From positions 20,117,996 through 20,181,995 of the forward strand of contig NC_087066.1 of NCBI RefSeq assembly GCF_963678635.1: DNA of 64,000 bases, written 5' to 3'. The notes below the pieces were generated by a model, which searched no databases, had not been told where the DNA came from, and saw only the letters and a list, made by a program, of their open reading frames with translations. Both the position numbers and the translations under genes were made by a program. The DNA is from Symsagittifera roscoffensis. Taxonomy: Eukaryota; Xenacoelomorpha; Acoela; Convolutidae. How positions within the stretch are numbered: the stretch's first letter is position 1; the number at the start of each line of letters is the position of its first letter. Shown here in pieces: positions 45,285 to 56,391 of the stretch.

Positions 45285-46278
45285 ACAAGATTACACCAGC
45301 TGAAGAAAAAAAACTCATGAAAACTAAATTTACTAGTGAAAGTCCAGCATTGTTTGGCAGTGTACAGAATTTAAAAGAGGAGTCAAAAAGTAAAGTGAAA
45401 TATTTTTTTTATACAGAGCCTGCAAATACGAAATATTGAACAGTTCGTCGCAAAACACCACGCCTCAAAGTGATTGTTTATGACATAGACGAAATATGTT
45501 CAATCGACCAAGCATATGTTGATAAACTTGCAGATTACAACAAAACATTGAATATCTTATGGTTGCAGTGGATTGCATATCACGCTATCTACGTGTACAG
45601 TCAATGAAATCAAAGTGTGCTACTTCAACAGCGGAAGCATTCAAACAACTGATAAAAACAAAGCAGCCACAAAAAGTCAGCATAGATAAATGCATAGAGT
45701 CCAAAGGGTCATACAAAATATTATGATAGAAAAAGGCATCAAAACATATACAACAGAGAGTGAAAAAAAAACGCTTTCGCTGAGAGGAACATTCGATCAC
45801 TAAAGAGTTTGATTTATGAGTATTTAGAGGACAAATGGACCTACCCTTATATCGATAAGCTTCAAGATTTTGTCAACACAATAAATTCGTGAACAAACCA
45901 CGTTATCAAACTAGCCCCCAAAAAAGTGACAAATAAGGATGTGTACGTCTAATTTCTTCAAGAGCGGAATAATCCTTGAAATTAGTTTGCCGACCAAAGC
46001 TCTACGTTGGCAATTTCGTTAGAATAGCAAAAAATGACATCCCTTTTTGAAAGATTATAAGCAATCCTTCCATGACGAGGTTTTTTAAAATATTTTACAT
46101 ACAAACAAGGAACCCGCCGATTTATAATCTTATCGACGCTGATAAGGATCCAACAGATGGTACATTTTATGAGCTAATCAGAGTATTGAAAAAAAAGGGT
46201 CAAACTAAGCAATGTCTAGCAACTTTTGAGGTGACAAAGATTCCTATAATATTACATTGGTGTCATCAGCCTCAATGA
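45285..46278 (+). pseudogene. Polinton integrase (rve type), frameshifted
   Basis: The first part (to about 45560) has VIVYDIDEICSIDQAYVDKL, the strand with the first catalytic Asp. Other frames supply AEAFKQLIKTKQPQKVSIDK with the second Asp at about 45680, where the usual G-T-E-F is altered to C-I-E-S. AERNIRSLKSLIYEYLED near 45785-45830 carries the catalytic Glu. The C-terminal SH3-like part (YVGNFVRIAKNDIP, then NPPIYNLIDADKDPTDGTFY) is readable to 46220. The enzyme joins element ends to host DNA. At least four frame changes and stops show it is dead. Confidence 0.88.
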
Positions 46279-46286
46279 ATATCTTC

Positions 46287-47045
46287 AGTTACAACTCACT
46301 AGCAAGTTTGTAAAATCTGCTGAGTGAAGATATCATTCTGCAAGGCAAATGGAGAGTTGCATTGACAGAGTTAACGTGTCCCACTCATTTTAACAATGTA
46401 GCAGATACTAAAATAGTGTACGCAAAAAAGACAAAGTTAAAGCAAGTCTTAAAATGACAAACGATATAATATCTAGACCATCTGATGGAGAGAAAACTGA
46501 TATAGCAAAGGGTGAAAATAACAAAATCGATAAAATATTGAACGAAATCAATCGGAAGATTGATCTCAATAATTTCAGTTATAGCATCGACCCCCTTCCA
46601 AACATTTTTCAATGTGGATGCATTATTGAGAAGGCATTACATTCGAGAGCCCACATTTTACTAGTAATTTAGGTTTCAAATGTATAAGAGTTGGAACGGG
46701 CTACCAAATCGGTTACAAAGATTACGGTCATATCCATAGCACTCTCACATCACAAAACCTCATCTTCGACTACCCTGCGAAATCATGTTTATTTACTTGG
46801 ACATAAATCATTACCAGGCTGTGAGTGACACCAAAGCACCGTTCTAATCGCACATACTAATCGACGTGTGGAAAACGATTACGCTTGCAGCATTGAACCA
46901 AATCATCGCAAAGTTTTTAGCAACTTAGATTATAAAAAAATTCTCGTAAACCTCGCCTTGCAGTATCTTGCGATGAACCTCCCTACAGAAACCGGTAGTC
47001 TTGTACCATTTGCAACAGGACGTGGAAAAGTTAATTTGACCTAAA
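46287..47045 (+). pseudogene. Candidate Polinton minor capsid (penton-like) protein
   Basis: Coding traces in several frames. ILQGKWRVALTELTCPTHFN near 46340-46400 and ISRPSDGEKTDIAKGENNKI near 46470-46530 come first; the C-terminus near 46900-47045 reads LVNLALQYLAMNLPTETGSL and VPFATGRGKVNLT. In Polintons a protein with an N-terminal E-G-x-W-E-V-A-L-x-E segment and a V-P-F-x-x-G-x-V-x-L-T end precedes the major capsid gene and is a plausible jelly-roll minor capsid; I infer that identity from pattern and position. Multiple stops. Confidence 0.5.
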
Positions 47046-47102
47046 ATTTTCAAAAATTTTCTGATTATGACTATCGAGGCATAATATCATAATCAAGCGA
47101 CT

Positions 47103-47492
47103 ATGCCTCACTTCTCAGGACAGTACAGCTAGCAGAGTAGTGGCCTCAGTGCTCTGGTTATGTGTCTTGGACGAGTAGCACTTCCGTTAGCTCGGAAATT
47201 TTTAGTATCACCAGCAAAACGTATTGGAAAATAATTAATTGTTCAAGCAGCACCCGAATTAAAAGATATAGCAACCAGGAAGAAAACGCTGAAACAAGCC
47301 TTAAATAACGCAGTATTTAACACAATCGAAAAACAAGTAGGAGCTGGACGCAGCAATTACCGTATGAGCAGAAAATGAAACACAGCAACAACAACAACCA
47401 GAAAAAGAAAAACAAAAGTTCTCATTCAAAAGAAACGAACTCCACTGAGAAGTCGCTCCAATTTTTTCAACAATGTACGAAATGATTTCTAA
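47103..47492 (+). pseudogene. Candidate pX/pVI-like virion core protein
   Basis: From ATG 47103 the frame reads a short Ser/Gly start, then ALVMCLGRVALPLARKFLVS, a hydrophobic-basic helix, and ATRKKTLKQALNNAVFN before a Gly-Arg-Ser end; a TGA near 47376 is followed in another frame by a basic R-K-R-K stretch and SRSNFFNNVRNDF. Small proteins of this layout, just upstream of the major capsid gene, are usual in Polintons and compared with adenovirus pX/pVI. Three internal stops here. Function is inferred only. Confidence 0.45.
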
Positions 47493-47514
47493 TTTATACC
47501 AAAAGAAGCAACTC

Positions 47515-48786
47515 ACAGCTCATTAGATTTATTTGAAAAGCCTCCTCTACTTGTTATTTTTGAAAATGCATCACTCAAAAAATTGATCCATCTTATTCAC
47601 CCGATGGTCCTATACTCGAATTTGAATATTCAGCAGATAGAAACAATTTTACCGATCTTCAACGAACTCGCTTGGTCAAAAAAATTGTTCAAAATATGGG
47701 CAATGTACTGCGAACTCATGCTACAGAGGCAGCACAACAAGATACCCCATATTTGATTAATAATCCGCTTCCATCTTTTTTTCCGAACGCACAATGACCT
47801 TGAATGGAGAAAAAATTTCACCAACTAATGCCAATTGTGCCAATAAGAGTTTCATTAAAACTGAAATTTAACACGTTAATGATGCAAAGAACACATGGCT
47901 TGCTTGTCAAGGTTATTATTGTGAAGATAATCCATCAGGTATTGATGGTGCTAATGGGCGAGCTGAAGATGTCGCGGAACGTTAGCGAATCGTAGCTGCA
48001 TCAAGCGAATTCCGTTTATTTAGTAAAAATGCTTGTGATTTTTCATCATGTGACAAACATTTTATCAGCGATGTTACGAAAAGTGTTTCACTGAGACAAT
48101 CTCCTAATGACTTTGTTAGTATGTCCGTGCATCGAGATAAACATTACCAAGTTGAAATCACTAAAGCTAACCTATATGTGCGCAAAATGACAGTAACATA
48201 TTTTGTCCTATCATCGATAGAAAAACTCTGTTGAATAAACCCGCAACATACAATTTTATTGAAGTTTTATCGGGAACTTTTTTGGCCACAACTGGTGTGC
48301 AAAGCTGGCCACAAGAAGACATTTTTGCCAGAGAGCCAGTTCGTCGAATGATTTTGGCAATGAGCTCGAATACAGCATTCCTGGAAATTAACCGAACAAA
48401 TCCGTTTCAATATCAAAAGTCTTAGCTGAATGAAATCATTGTTTACCGAAACGGTCAACCCATTGGAGATACTCCTGTGACAACGACTGATAACAAAATA
48501 ATATACTATAACACATTGGAAGCTCTAGACTTTGTTTTTCACAATAGTCATGGAATCAGTTTGGTTAATTATCACAATCATTTTTATGGCATTTGAGCTC
48601 ACATCTACTCAGGAGGCTTCATATGACTTTTTTCATCCTGAAATGACAAATTGCACCATTTCAGTAGAACTGAAGTTTGATGCACCGCTGGGGGAAATTG
48701 TGGAGTTCCTTTTCTTGGGAGAGCGCACATCAAGAGTTTACGTGCGTTCCGATAGAAAAACAGCTAAAAACGATCTCATGAACTGA
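47515..48786 (+). pseudogene. Polinton major capsid protein (double jelly-roll), decayed
   Basis: Starts in sequence reading SLDLFEKPPLLV, like the L-D-L-F-x-x-P-P start of Polinton capsid proteins. PDGPILEFEYSADRNNFTDL, then TPYLINNPLPSFF with LNGEKIS, YQVEITKANLYVRKMTVTYF, and REPVRRMILAMSSNTAFLE with NPFQYQKS follow in order, all matching strands of the double-jelly-roll family. Downstream NEIIVYRNGQPIGDTPV completes the second half. Frames change at least five times and stops are frequent. The protein would form the icosahedral shell; the gene precedes the protease as in other elements. Confidence 0.85.
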
Positions 48787-49245
48787 ATCGGAAAAAATAA
48801 CGGACAATCAACAGATTACTGAGCTAATTAACGGATGCAAGCATTTGAAACTTCGGTTCAGAGATATTTTTTCCCGCTAACTTATCGTTTAGAACAATAA
48901 TGAAATGCGACAATTTTTTTATGATAGTAAACGCATCCAACTCAGACCAGCCAGGAACTCACTGGCTACTATTCGCACAAGCTGAAGGTCAAATGTTTTT
49001 TGCATATTCTTTTGGACAAGGACAACACAATTATCCTTATGTTTACAAATACATGAGATATTCTATTCATGAAGTAAACTGAATACTGATGAATAAGCCA
49101 ATCCAATCAGCTAATTAGGCCTTGCGTGGACTTCATCGTATTTATGTTGCTCATGTTCTAATTTCTTCCAAATTTAATAAAGGCTTCAAAGTATACGACC
49201 ATGACATGATGCTTTTTGTTAAACATATGATGTTCTAATTTTGTT
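48787..49245 (+). pseudogene. Polinton adenain-like cysteine protease, active site damaged
   Basis: The intact frame 48900-49082 contains QPGTHWLLFA with the catalytic His, followed by FFAYSFGQGQ, where the F-D-x-F-G block of Ulp1/adenain proteases should carry the catalytic Asp but shows Ala-Tyr. After the stop at 49082, sequence to about 49240 reads ALRGLHRIYVAHVLISSKFN, at the place of the conserved C-G-x-x-C nucleophile region, with Arg in both Cys positions. The enzyme normally processes capsid proteins during assembly. Stops at 48785 and 49082, plus loss of Asp and Cys, make it non-functional. Confidence 0.8.
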
Positions 49246-49462
49246 ATACTTAGGGTTTAGGGATTTTTAATTGACAATTTTTCCAAATTTTTTTGCTAGA
49301 ACACTTGCCTCTGATGTAATCGCAGGCTCTAAAATTCGTGTTCAGAGTTCAAATTGCCTTTCCTTTAGGAGGAGAAAGAAAATGAAATCTTTTCACTTGT
49401 TTGTCTTTTTTAAATTTTTGATTAATTAACTGCCAAACAATCAAATTCACTTGTCTTCAAGG

Positions 49463-49729
49463 TCACTGCTTGATAAGACTTAAACACGCAATCTTCATTA
49501 TTTTATACAACTTTATGGTGATATATATACCCGTTTTGTCCAAAGATTTCGTTCCAACTCGTACAATGCGGTTTTCACCCGAAGATATATCTTGAAAGTT
49601 ATCGTTGAAGTCTGTATCATTTTCTGGCGACCAGTAAATAGTGATGGTGGTGGTGACGGTAGTGACTTGTTGGCTCAACTGTTTTATGAGATAGTGAACT
49701 GAATAAGGAATTGGATAGAAGATAAACAA
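49463..49729 (-). CDS. Unidentified open frame, possible exon
   Basis: An 88-codon minus-strand frame with balanced codon use, TVTTTITIYWSPENDTDFND in its N-terminal half and a short basic end. AAATCCACAG just upstream could be a 3' splice site. No domain or signal sequence is evident. It lies just right of the Polinton relic on the opposite strand, so it is probably not part of it. Confidence 0.3.
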   Translation of the reverse strand: MFIFYPIPYSVHYLIKQLSQQVTTVTTTITIYWSPENDTDFNDNFQDISSGENRIVRVGTKSLDKTGIYITIKLYKIMKIACLSLIKQ

Positions 49730-50216
49730 ATCTCTGTGGATTTGTTTTTATGGCGCGCCTTCAGCCTCTAGCGGAAAAAATTAATTAGGTTATGCGGTTG
49801 GAGTTTCATGTGATAGCAAAATGATAATTGCAACCGTAATTTCTCTCTGACAAGCCCTGAATGGGTCATAAATCTCAGTTAAGGTTTCATGTCGGCATAC
49901 ATGTATTCACTTTGAAGTGGAGACCTTTATAGCCCCTTTTCTGGGGGACATAATAAATAAAAGGCATCATGCAATCTACTTGAAGTAGATATAGCAAAAG
50001 CTTGCAGCGATCTTTTTTAAGTCACAATTACCTTTAACAAAAACCTTCAGGTCTAATAGGGAACGTTTCACTAGTTTTGCGGTTAGAAGTTTATGAGACT
50101 TTAAAAGTTTTATTACAAGGATAGTTTTTGTTGACTAAACCAAATTCACACATAAATCATGATATTGGTTTGCTTGTCGGTACACAATTCTTGTCTTTGG
50201 AATCCAAATTTTTGTA

Positions 50217-50399
50217 TCAATTTGCCCTGTGGATATAATAAAAGAAGACGCCATGTGGATTCTTTGAAGTATAGACCTTAATTAAGTCCGCCTTGTTAAG
50301 CATCTGCTTACCACCACCACCATAAAATAGATTAAAAGCTATGGGGCACACCTTAAAACCACCCAAAACCACGATCACCACCCAGACAACCTTATTCAT
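50217..50399 (-). CDS. Short frame with a hydrophobic N-terminus
   Basis: A 60-codon minus-strand frame beginning MNKVVWVVIVVLGGFKVCPI, which looks like a signal peptide or membrane anchor, followed by a Gly run. A GTAAGC donor-like site lies inside the frame after the glycines, and an ATATCCACAG acceptor-like site near 50228, so the last 30 codons may be intronic. The ATG has no competing upstream Met. Function unknown. Confidence 0.3.
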   Translation of the reverse strand: MNKVVWVVIVVLGGFKVCPIAFNLFYGGGGKQMLNKADLIKVYTSKNPHGVFFYYIHRAN

Positions 50400-50650
50400 T
50401 TTTCAAGTCTATATGCTACTTATTTTCATTTTCTCATTCTCATTCAAACAACTCAGTTGATACTCAGCTCTGAAAGAGAGACAAAATTCAAATCGTAGCC
50501 CTGACGAGTCCTCTGCAACTTACTTCGACTTCCGAAACTGAGCGAAGGGTAATCTACGAAACCTAAATGAGAGAAACGATCGTCATTGTGCAGCAAGAAC
50601 GGGAAAAATACCCTCTCCAATCAATGATTTGGCTTGTCGACCATCAGACC

Positions 50651-50850
50651 NNNNNNNNNNNNNNNNNNNNNNNNNNNNNNNNNNNNNNNNNNNNNNNNNN
50701 NNNNNNNNNNNNNNNNNNNNNNNNNNNNNNNNNNNNNNNNNNNNNNNNNNNNNNNNNNNNNNNNNNNNNNNNNNNNNNNNNNNNNNNNNNNNNNNNNNNN
50801 NNNNNNNNNNNNNNNNNNNNNNNNNNNNNNNNNNNNNNNNNNNNNNNNNN
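50651..50850. other. Assembly gap (200 N)
   Basis: Exactly 200 unknown bases. Frames drawn through it are meaningless. True distance across the gap is unknown. Confidence 0.99.
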
Positions 50851-51644
50851 AATATCTGTTTTTTCCTAGCCTTTCAGGTTAATTTTTTTGTTTCTTTTAT
50901 GTTTAACTAAATTTGTTTTTAACGAGTCATCTAAGCATACTTATACATGCTGAGATTCTGCTGGCGTTTCATTTACATGTGAACGTGTGAAAAAATTTAG
51001 CTTTCTTAGTTCACATTATGCTTTTTGTAGAACAATATAATAAAAAAAAATCTATGAGCAAATACAATCCAGTTGAAACGGTACACTTTCCTTTTAGAAA
51101 CGCGGTGTCTTTTTTAAAATTTGATGCTGAAGTAAGGGCTGGTTGTCTTTTTTTGAGTCTTTTGTCTTTTGTGAAGATGTTTACTTTTAGTGCCATTCTG
51201 TGACTTGCTGAGGGCTAGTTTCAAATCATTTGGTCGATAGAAACGTCCTTTATATATTGATTTTTACGTAACATTCTTGCAACATTTTTGCAACATTATT
51301 ATGATTTATGTTGAGCTTGTATCTGACTTTGTTTGCTTGAAAAGCGTGAAATTGTTTGATAAAAAAGCGTGAAATTGTTTGATAAAAAAGGACGAATGAG
51401 TGCATAAAATTTTTATATCGGCCATTCGTTAATCATTGATTTCGTTACAGTTAATTAAACAACGAAAAAATCCTGTAAGGATCCGATAATTTAATGCCTT
51501 CGAATAATTTGATTGTCCAAGGGATATAAAGTGTCCGAGGTCTGAGTTTTGTTGTTTTTTAAGAAGAAATCGTGGGAATAAGTTTTGCTTGAGATTTGGT
51601 ATAGTCTATTTGGTCTAGAAGTTCGGGTAAATCAAGCTTTGATG
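50851..51644. other. AT-rich DNA, no gene seen
   Basis: A 22-bp direct repeat (AAAGCGTGAAATTGTTTGAT) occurs twice in a row at about 51343-51387. No protein-like frame is present. Confidence 0.5.
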
Positions 51645-51744
51645 ATCAATGATGAAATCGTGTAGATGTTGCGTAATATCCGTTACACTGTAGTACTAGG
51701 TTACGTTGTAGCACTACAAAATCTGTAAAAGGGTCTACAAAAAG

Positions 51745-52892
51745 TAATGGCTTTTGATTTTCCTCTGATGGTACAGAAAATGTTTTTTTTTGGTAGTGGA
51801 ATAGGGTGGTAGAGAAATAGATACTTTGTTTTATAAAACTTGGTTTCTCTCTTTTTCGTTTCTGATTTGAGAACTTTTGTTTATACTGACAAGTGTTGCT
51901 ATTTTTGAATAATAATTTGTTGCAGGTTGAAGCTTTCGAAAAACAAAACAATATCTGTTCCAGTATATCATTAAGAATTGTTTAGTGAGTTTTTATAACA
52001 ACAACTGCATAGATTTTTTTTGGGGATGATTCTGTCTAGGCAATTGCTTTATAACATATATTTTTTTTGTTTTATGGATGTGTTTTCATCTTTCTTCAAG
52101 ATATGAGTAGTTTTTATTTGCGATTGTTATTGTATCTGTTTAATTGGTTTTAATATTTATCGATTTTTTTCATGCTTTTTTTAACTTGCCTTTTAACGGG
52201 TTCTAGTTTTGCTTTATGAAAACTTTTCCTTTTTTGCATCGGTTCAGCCAGAATTGTCTTCTACAATAGTTTGCTTTTCTACCATAGGAAAACTTTTTTC
52301 CTCATTTTTTTCAAAATCTAATGGGTTTTGATTTTCCTCTGATGGTACAGAAAATGTTTTTTTTGGTAGAGGAATAGGGTGGTAGAGAAATAGATACTTT
52401 GTTTTATAAAACTTGGTTTCTCTCTTTTTCGTTTCTGATTTGAGAACTTTTGTTTATACTGACAAGCGTTGCTATTTTTGAATAATAAGTTGTTGCAGGT
52501 TGAAGCTTTCGAAAACCAAAACAATTTCTGTTCCAGTATATCCTTAAGAATTGTTTAGTGAGTTTTTATAACAACATCTGCATAGAATTTTTTTGGGAAT
52601 GATTCTGTCTAGGCAATTGCTTTCTAACATATATATTTTTTTTGTTTTATGGATGTGTTTTCATGTTTCTTCAAAATATGAGTAGTTTTTATTTGCGATT
52701 GTTATTGTATCTGTTTAATTGTTTTAATATTTATCGGTTTTTTTCATGCTATTTTTAACTTGCCTTTTAACGGGTTTTAGTTTTGCTTTATGAAAATTTT
52801 TTCTTTTTTGCATCGGCTCAGCCAGAATTATTTTCTACAATAGTTTGCTTTTCTACCATAGGAAAACTTTTTTCCTCATTTTTTTCATCCTT
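51745..52892. repeat. 574-bp tandem duplication
   Basis: Copy 1 from 51745 and copy 2 from 52319 to about 52892 align along their length with small differences, both ending in AGGAAAACTTTTTTCCTCAT. Minus-strand frames 51646-51951 and 52318-52524 (Lys/Ser/Gln-rich) are the same peptide in the two copies; a stop truncates the second. No family is recognised. Confidence 0.85.
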
Positions 52893-52904
52893 TTTTTCCT
52901 CATC

Positions 52905-54560
52905 CTTTCAAGTTTTGGCTTAGCTTTTTAATCAATTGTTGTGGTGATATAAGTTTAAATCTTGATTTGCATGTTAGGTCAACTTATTAATAATAACATC
53001 CACATTAAAAACTAGTGAAAGTTAATTTTTTGACTATATTCTTAATATTATTTTTTTTGCTGCTCATCTATTTTCAATTTTTTTATCTGTTTCATCCATA
53101 ATGAGAAAAACTATTATGTGGTGTTAAAATTGTTTTTACTTGCTGAAAACTCTGGTAGGTTTACATTATTTGATGTGTCTCCTTAAGACAAGAATTTCCC
53201 CAGCTGTCTAAAGTATATGCAAATTTGGGACTTCTGTTTTTTGATTGAAATTTTTCTTAGGTTTTACATTGGGGTTGAGACAAAATACTTGGCTTATGTG
53301 CAGCAGCAACCACTCTCGGAAGTTCTTATCCACAATTAAATTCTGTTTTTTCCTTAAAGTACATGATGTAGCTGTGCGTTTGCTTATTGACGTCGCGGCT
53401 TCATTCGGCTTGGAAAAGAGCCATGATTTGGCTGAAATTTATTTCTTCTTATTTTTCTCACTATGTGATTGTAGGAGTGCTGCTTTTCTACAATCAATTG
53501 GGAAAGTGGGTTAGGTTTAAATCTAATTTCGTATGTTAGGCTAACTTGATAATGGTAACCTCAACATTCCAAAACTAGTGCAAATTATTTATTGTTCCGA
53601 CTTTCGATACGAAAGTAACGGAATAATTGTGCTCGGGGTGGGTTTTTTTCTTCAGACAAATTTCGACTTTTTAAATAGCCATTTTTGACGGAATTTTTTT
53701 CATATCATTCAAAAGGTATTGTTGTCCTGAGCTTAAATTTGAAAAGATATTTCACCTGTGATCATTTTTCGTAAAGTTATGAGGGTTTAAAGGTTGACCA
53801 TTTTGACCAATTTGGGACAGTTAACGCGCGATATAATTTCAGCTATTAACGCGTAAGCGGAGATTTGATCCGTCTTAGAAATCGTTCCAAATTGGTTGAA
53901 CGAAGCTTATTTTCCATAATTGATTTGTTACAAGGAACGAAATTTATCCTTTTGTATTTTATATGGCGTGTGGGGGGATGATTTTCATTAAAAAAACAAA
54001 TTTCAAAATTTAGAGAAAAAAAATTTCATTTTATTTTATTTCATTTATTTTTTTAAAGTTATTACTGCTCCATAAACCTTAAAAGCAATCGGAACATTCA
54101 GGGCTTCACCCTGATACAAGCAGTCTTGTTTGATTTTAATCTTAGCATACTGCTTAACTACTTTCTATTTTTGGTTGTTTCATCCATAATGAGATTTTTT
54201 TTCTTGTAATAAGACTGCTTTTTTCTTGCTGAAAACTCTGGAGATTTTAACTTATTTGATTTGACTTCTAAAATAACATTTTCACCTGCTGTCTAAACTA
54301 TATGCAGATTTGGGACTTCTGCTTTATTAATTCAAATTTTTAAACTCCATGACTTGGATTTTAAATTTGGCTTGAGACAAAATACTTGGCTTATGTGCAG
54401 TAGCTAGCACGGTCGGATTCTCTTATCCAAAAACAAATTCTCTCCTTCCCTTCAAGTATTAAAGTAAATGATATAGCTGTGCATTCGCCCATTGATGTCA
54501 GGACTTAATTCGACTTGGAAAAAGACCCATGATTTTGCTGAAATTTGTTTCTTTTTATCT
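52905..54560. repeat. Diverged tandem duplication split by module copy 5
   Basis: Sequence 53030-53460 recurs diverged at about 54131-54545: CATCCATAATGAGA, GCTGAAAACTCTGG, CTGTCTAAA-TATATGCA and GAGACAAAATACTTGGCTTATGTGCAG occur in the same order. A short unit at 52920-53025 also resembles 53510-53585. Module copy 5 sits exactly at the junction. A plus-strand frame at 53245-53514 (89 codons) is not recognisable as protein. Confidence 0.75.
53592..54130 (+). mobile_element. Hairpin-ended module, copy 5
   Basis: Full module with the left 10-mer and hairpin intact; near the right end the 10-mer reads AATCGGAACA and the hairpin GGGCTTCACCC, each one change off the consensus. The internal TTAACGCG repeats are kept in part. 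It is flanked by T-rich DNA, and a paralogous site without the module exists near 53025. Confidence 0.65.
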
Positions 54561-55040
54561 GATCTAGGTTTTCTGATAAAGGTCTGATTAGAAGTTTTTG
54601 ATTTTTCATCGTTTCAGACGTTCATAGGCTTGATTTTAGGTTAACAATTATTTGTAGATTTGAGCCTTGTGCGATCAATGGCCACGATGTTGCATTTTGT
54701 ATCAAGAAAACGGATAACAGTTTCGAATGTTTTATTTTCAATGATAGCATGTATATTTTATTAATTTCTACCCCTGAGTCTAATCAATAAAAAAACTTTC
54801 TAAATCTGGTAGATGGTCTTTTTCAAAGGGTTTTTCTACAAAAGAGGTACTATTAAAATGTAGTTTTTTTATTATTGTATCTATACTTCTACGAAAAATG
54901 AGTAGATTCGCTCATTATTTGCCGTCCGTTATATATGTTGGTACCATTTTTTATGAACGTTGTTGTTCAAACGCAAAGGATAGATATGTTTTTCTACTGT
55001 GTTGCTACAATTTAGTTTCAAGTAGGTCAAGAAGAAAATA
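54561..55040. other. AT-rich spacer, no gene
   Basis: No protein-like frame or repeat border was seen between the duplicated segment and module copy 6. Confidence 0.45.
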
Positions 55041-55576
55041 AACAAGACTGCTCGTATCAGGGCGAAGCCCTGAATGTTCCGACTGCCTTTTAAGGTTTAT
55101 GGAGCAGTAATAACATTAAAAAAATAAATGTAACAGAAAGATGAAAAAAAATTTTTTCTAAAATTTAAATTATTTTTTTAATGAAAATGATCTCCCCACA
55201 CGCCATATAAAGTACAAAGGGATAGATTTCGCTGCTTGTAACAAATCAATTATGGCAAATAAGCTTCTTTCAACCAATTTAAACGATTTCTAAGACGGAT
55301 TAACTCTCCGCTTGCCTTTTAATAGCACGAAGTATATCGCGCGTTAGTTGTCACAAATTGGCTAAAATGGCAACCTTTGAACCCCCATACTTTTCCGAAA
55401 AATGATCACATGTAAAATATCTTTTCAAATTTGAGCTCAGGACAACAATACCTTTCGAATGATATAAAAAAAATTCCGTACAAAATGGCTAGTTAAAAAG
55501 TCGAAATTTGTCGGAAGAAAAAAAAACCACCCCTAGCACAAATATTCCGTTACTTTCGTATCGAAAGTCGGAACAA
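55041..55576 (-). mobile_element. Hairpin-ended module, copy 6
   Basis: Inverted orientation relative to copy 5, 910 bp away. Both 10-mers and both hairpins are perfect. Some central bases differ from copies 1-5 (for example TTGCCTTTTAATAG where others have TTACGCGTTAATAG). Confidence 0.65.
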
Positions 55577-56206
55577 TAAAAGTATTTTTTAAATAATTTT
55601 TCTACATATGTCCCATTGTAATTGTCTTCTATTGCGCGTACATTTTTATCTGTATCTTAAATAAGTGAACTATCCTTTTGGTAATTTGTTCAAATTCATT
55701 AGAAATATATCAAGTTTTCTCACTGTTGTGTCTGTAAGGTTATCTGTGTGCTTAGCATGAAAATCATATTTCTGGCGATGGTCGTGCTGTTACTTCTGTA
55801 AAGTTAATTGTCGTTGCTTTTGTGGTTGTAATTTTGATCTTTTTCTTTTCTTTGCAATGACTTTGAAATATTTTGATGAATTGCATTTTTAACTCAAACA
55901 GTTATACTTTAATAACTTTTGAAATCATTCTACTAACTGTTTATCATAGCTGTTTATAAAATAATTATAAATTTTACGACACGTGTTTTATCGGTCTCTA
56001 GATTATGACCAACTTCTGTTGCTGTATGGCTATCTACCAAGATTTGAGTAGTTCCAATTGTAATTTTTGCTGTTAATTTGATAACAAAATGATCTGGTAT
56101 ATCGATCTCATGAATATGATTTACAATTGTCCTTTAAAAAACTGTTTAACTTTTATGATCTATTGTTTCTGTCTTTTCTATAGTCGTTGAAATGTATAGG
56201 TGATTC
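55577..56206. other. AT-rich spacer, no gene
   Basis: No protein-like frame, RNA gene or repeat was recognised. Confidence 0.45.
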
Positions 56207-56391
56207 GTATCTAATAATAGCGTAAAAACAAGAAAGTTGATAATTTTTTTTAAAAATCATCATTCTTTTGGTTAAACTCAGGGACAACATTGCAAGTTGT
56301 ATCTAATAATAGCGTAAAAACGAGAAAGTTGATATTTTTTTTTAAAAATTATCATTCTTTTGGTTAAACTCAGGGACAGCATTGCAAGTTA
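56207..56391. repeat. 92-bp tandem duplication
   Basis: GTATCTAATAATAGCGTAAA begins at 56207 and again at 56299; the two copies differ at a few positions and both end in GGGACARCATTGCAAGTT. Confidence 0.9.

Larger units (their letters stand above)
41451..49245 (+). mobile_element. Maverick/Polinton relic (no polymerase gene)
   Basis: All recognised genes point right: small ORFs, packaging ATPase, integrase, capsid proteins and cysteine protease. The combination of FtsK/HerA-type ATPase, retroviral-type integrase, double-jelly-roll capsid and adenain-like protease is diagnostic of Polintons. The span is about 7.8 kb, against 15-20 kb for typical complete elements; the protein-primed DNA polymerase B was not found in any frame, and no terminal inverted repeats were located. 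All long genes have frameshifts or stops, so the copy is inactive. Confidence 0.88.
49246..50650. other. Right flank of the relic, possible spliced gene on minus strand
   Basis: Contains two minus-strand frames described separately and sequence with more balanced composition than the surroundings, next to the assembly gap. Several motifs on the minus strand look like short-intron borders: GTAAGT near 50519 with TTTGTCTCTCTTTCAG near 50473, and GTAAGC near 50310 with ATATCCACAG near 50228. No continuous gene model could be confirmed. Confidence 0.35.

Noticed and set aside
49752-49759. GGCGCGCC (an 8-bp rare-cutter site) as cloning vector residue
   Set aside because: A single site with no vector or linker sequence around it; the flanks look genomic.
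50567-50910. Plus-strand open frames running through the N gap
   Set aside because: Their length comes from unknown bases and they carry no recognisable sequence.
53592-55576. Copies 5 and 6 as terminal inverted repeats of a 2-kb transposon
   Set aside because: The interior is mostly a copy of the left flank and encodes no transposase.
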